Part shown: positions 4,336-5,296 of the stretch, piece after piece | How positions within the stretch are numbered: position 1 is the stretch's first letter | Layout of the letters: every line of letters starts with the position of its first letter | DNA from: Actinomycetes bacterium | Lineage (GTDB): Bacteria > Actinomycetota > Actinomycetes > Propionibacteriales > Propionibacteriaceae | Assembly: GCA_029778515.1 (NCBI GenBank) | Contig: JAKOQD010000337.1 | Coordinates: 1 to 5,296, forward strand | Reading direction: 5' to 3' | Length of the DNA: 5,296 nucleotides | Notes under the pieces: generated by a model | Told to the model about the DNA's origin: nothing | Databases searched by the model: none | The model's input: only the letters and a program-made list of their open reading frames with translations | Position numbers and translations under genes: made by a program

Positions 4336-5296
4336 ATGAGCACCGAGACAACCACGACCCGTCCGACCGCCGACGAGAACTGGTGGCGCAGTGCGGTGGT
4401 CTATCAGATCTACCCGCGCAGCTTCGCCGACAGCAATGGGGACGGGGTCGGCGACATCAACGGCATCCGCGCCAAGCTCGGCCACCTCAGCGCCCTCGGC
4501 GTGGACGCGATCTGGATCAATCCCTGGTATCCGTCCCCGATGAAGGACGCAGGCTACGACGTTTCCGACTACCGCGCGATCGAGCCGGTCTTCGGCACCA
4601 TGGCGGACGCGGAGTCACTGATCGCCGAAGCCCACGCGGCCGGCATCCGGGTGATCCTCGACATCGTGCCCAACCACACTTCCGACCAGCACCGCTGGTT
4701 CACCGAAGCGCTCGAAGCCGGCCCGGGGTCGCCGGAGCGGGAGCGGTTCATCTTCCGCGAGGGCCGCGGACCGGCCGGCGACGAGCCGCCGAACGACTGG
4801 ATGAGTGAGTTCGGCGGCCCGGCGTGGACGCGCGTCACGGAAGCGGACGGCCTTCCGGGCCAGTGGTACCTGCGGCTGTTCGCCCCCGAGCAGCCGGACG
4901 TGAACTGGGACCACCCCGACATCCAGGCTGAGTTTGAGGAGACCCTGCGCTTCTGGTTCGACCGCGGCGTGGACGGCTTCCGCATCGACGTGGCCCACGG
5001 CCTGGTCAAGGACGCCGGTCTCGCCGACGTCAACGGCCTGCCCTTCCCGCTGCCGGCGGACACGCCCGAGGACCTGGACCACCCGCACTGGGACCGTCCC
5101 GGCGTCCACGACATCTTCCGCGAGTGGCGGCGGGTGGCCGACTCCTACGATCCGCCACGAGTCTTCTGCGGCGAAATCTGGGTGGGCCGCACCCACCGGC
5201 TGACCGCGTACCTGCGTCCGGACGAACTGCACACCGCGTTCAACTTCGAGTTCCTGACGAGCCCGTTCCGCGCTGAGGCGATGCGGGTGACGATCG
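4336..5296 (+). CDS. GH13 alpha-glucosidase-type glycoside hydrolase, N-terminal part
   Basis: Retaining alpha-glucoside-active enzyme of glycoside hydrolase family 13, probably cytoplasmic (no signal peptide). The frame is open from ATG 4336 to the right edge: 320 residues of a protein normally around 500-600. The TIM barrel starts at WWRSAVVYQIYPRSFADSNG, with a DSNGDGVGD loop (32-40) like the calcium-binding loop of oligo-1,6-glucosidases. MKDAGYDVSDYRAIEPVFGT (69-88) is the usual region before conserved region I, DIVPNHTS (109-116). Region II is GFRIDVAHG with nucleophile D218; region III is FCGEIWV with acid/base E280. Region IV (the transition-state Asp) lies outside the window. The pattern is that of actinobacterial alpha-glucosidases (GH13_30-like) rather than secreted amylases; trehalose synthase is less likely because the N terminus and region II differ. 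The SD at 4325-4330 supports the start. It is co-directional with the CAP gene, but two inverted repeats lie between them. Confidence 0.92.
   Translation, partial: MSTETTTTRPTADENWWRSAVVYQIYPRSFADSNGDGVGDINGIRAKLGHLSALGVDAIWINPWYPSPMKDAGYDVSDYRAIEPVFGTMADAESLIAEAHAAGIRVILDIVPNHTSDQHRWFTEALEAGPGSPERERFIFREGRGPAGDEPPNDWMSEFGGPAWTRVTEADGLPGQWYLRLFAPEQPDVNWDHPDIQAEFEETLRFWFDRGVDGFRIDVAHGLVKDAGLADVNGLPFPLPADTPEDLDHPHWDRPGVHDIFREWRRVADSYDPPRVFCGEIWVGRTHRLTAYLRPDELHTAFNFEFLTSPFRAEAMRVTI

Noticed and set aside
3492..4355. 287-codon minus-strand frame over the CAP gene
   Set aside because: It spans the hairpins on both sides of the CAP gene and gives no recognisable protein, whereas the CAP frame has a signal peptide and all family motifs.
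4615..5232. Minus-strand frames opposite the GH13 gene
   Set aside because: No motif or plausible start signal, and they fully overlap a well-conserved GH13 catalytic domain.
1..5296. Defence system, biosynthetic cluster, CRISPR array or mobile element
   Set aside because: No repeats of CRISPR form, no integrase or transposase, no terminal inverted repeats or target duplications; the five genes are typical housekeeping or envelope/metabolic families without shared operon structure.

Overview
The window is GC-rich chromosomal DNA (third codon positions almost all G or C, SD-type ribosome binding sites, TAGNNT-like -10 boxes), and its protein set fits a Gram-positive actinobacterium. I cannot name the genus. 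There are no mobile-element genes, tRNAs, rRNAs or CRISPR repeats, and all five genes have recognisable family motifs.

Layout, left to right. (1) The 5' part of a secreted subtilisin-family (S8) protease on the minus strand, cut by the left window edge: signal peptide, I9-type propeptide, catalytic Asp and His visible, Ser outside the window. (2) A 220-bp gap with a plausible promoter for the protease and an inverted repeat overlapping its -35 box. (3) A plus-strand metallo-beta-lactamase/beta-CASP/RMMBL protein of the RNA-processing nuclease superfamily. (4) A 42-bp convergent junction with a small hairpin. (5) A minus-strand dual-specificity-type protein phosphatase with an unrecognised C-terminal half. 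(6) A gap of about 180 bp between divergent genes, holding a perfect 20-bp palindrome at the phosphatase start, a sigma-B/F-like promoter candidate and a leader hairpin. (7) A secreted single-domain CAP (SCP/YkwD-like) protein on the plus strand. (8) A 127-bp gap with two consecutive strong inverted repeats, the second covering the ribosome binding site of the next gene. (9) The 5' two-thirds or so of a GH13 alpha-glucosidase-type enzyme on the plus strand, cut by the right edge.

The genes do not form an obvious pathway or operon. Strands alternate, so most are probably separate transcription units; only CAP and GH13 are co-directional, and a terminator-like hairpin separates them. The protease and CAP protein are exported. 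The nuclease, phosphatase and GH13 enzyme have no visible signal peptide and look cytoplasmic.

I see no clear new multi-gene system. The signals most worth following are non-coding: the 20-bp palindrome, the tandem inverted repeats before GH13 with possible RBS sequestration, and the operator-like repeat over the protease promoter. The uncharacterised C-terminal domain of the phosphatase is the main protein-level unknown.
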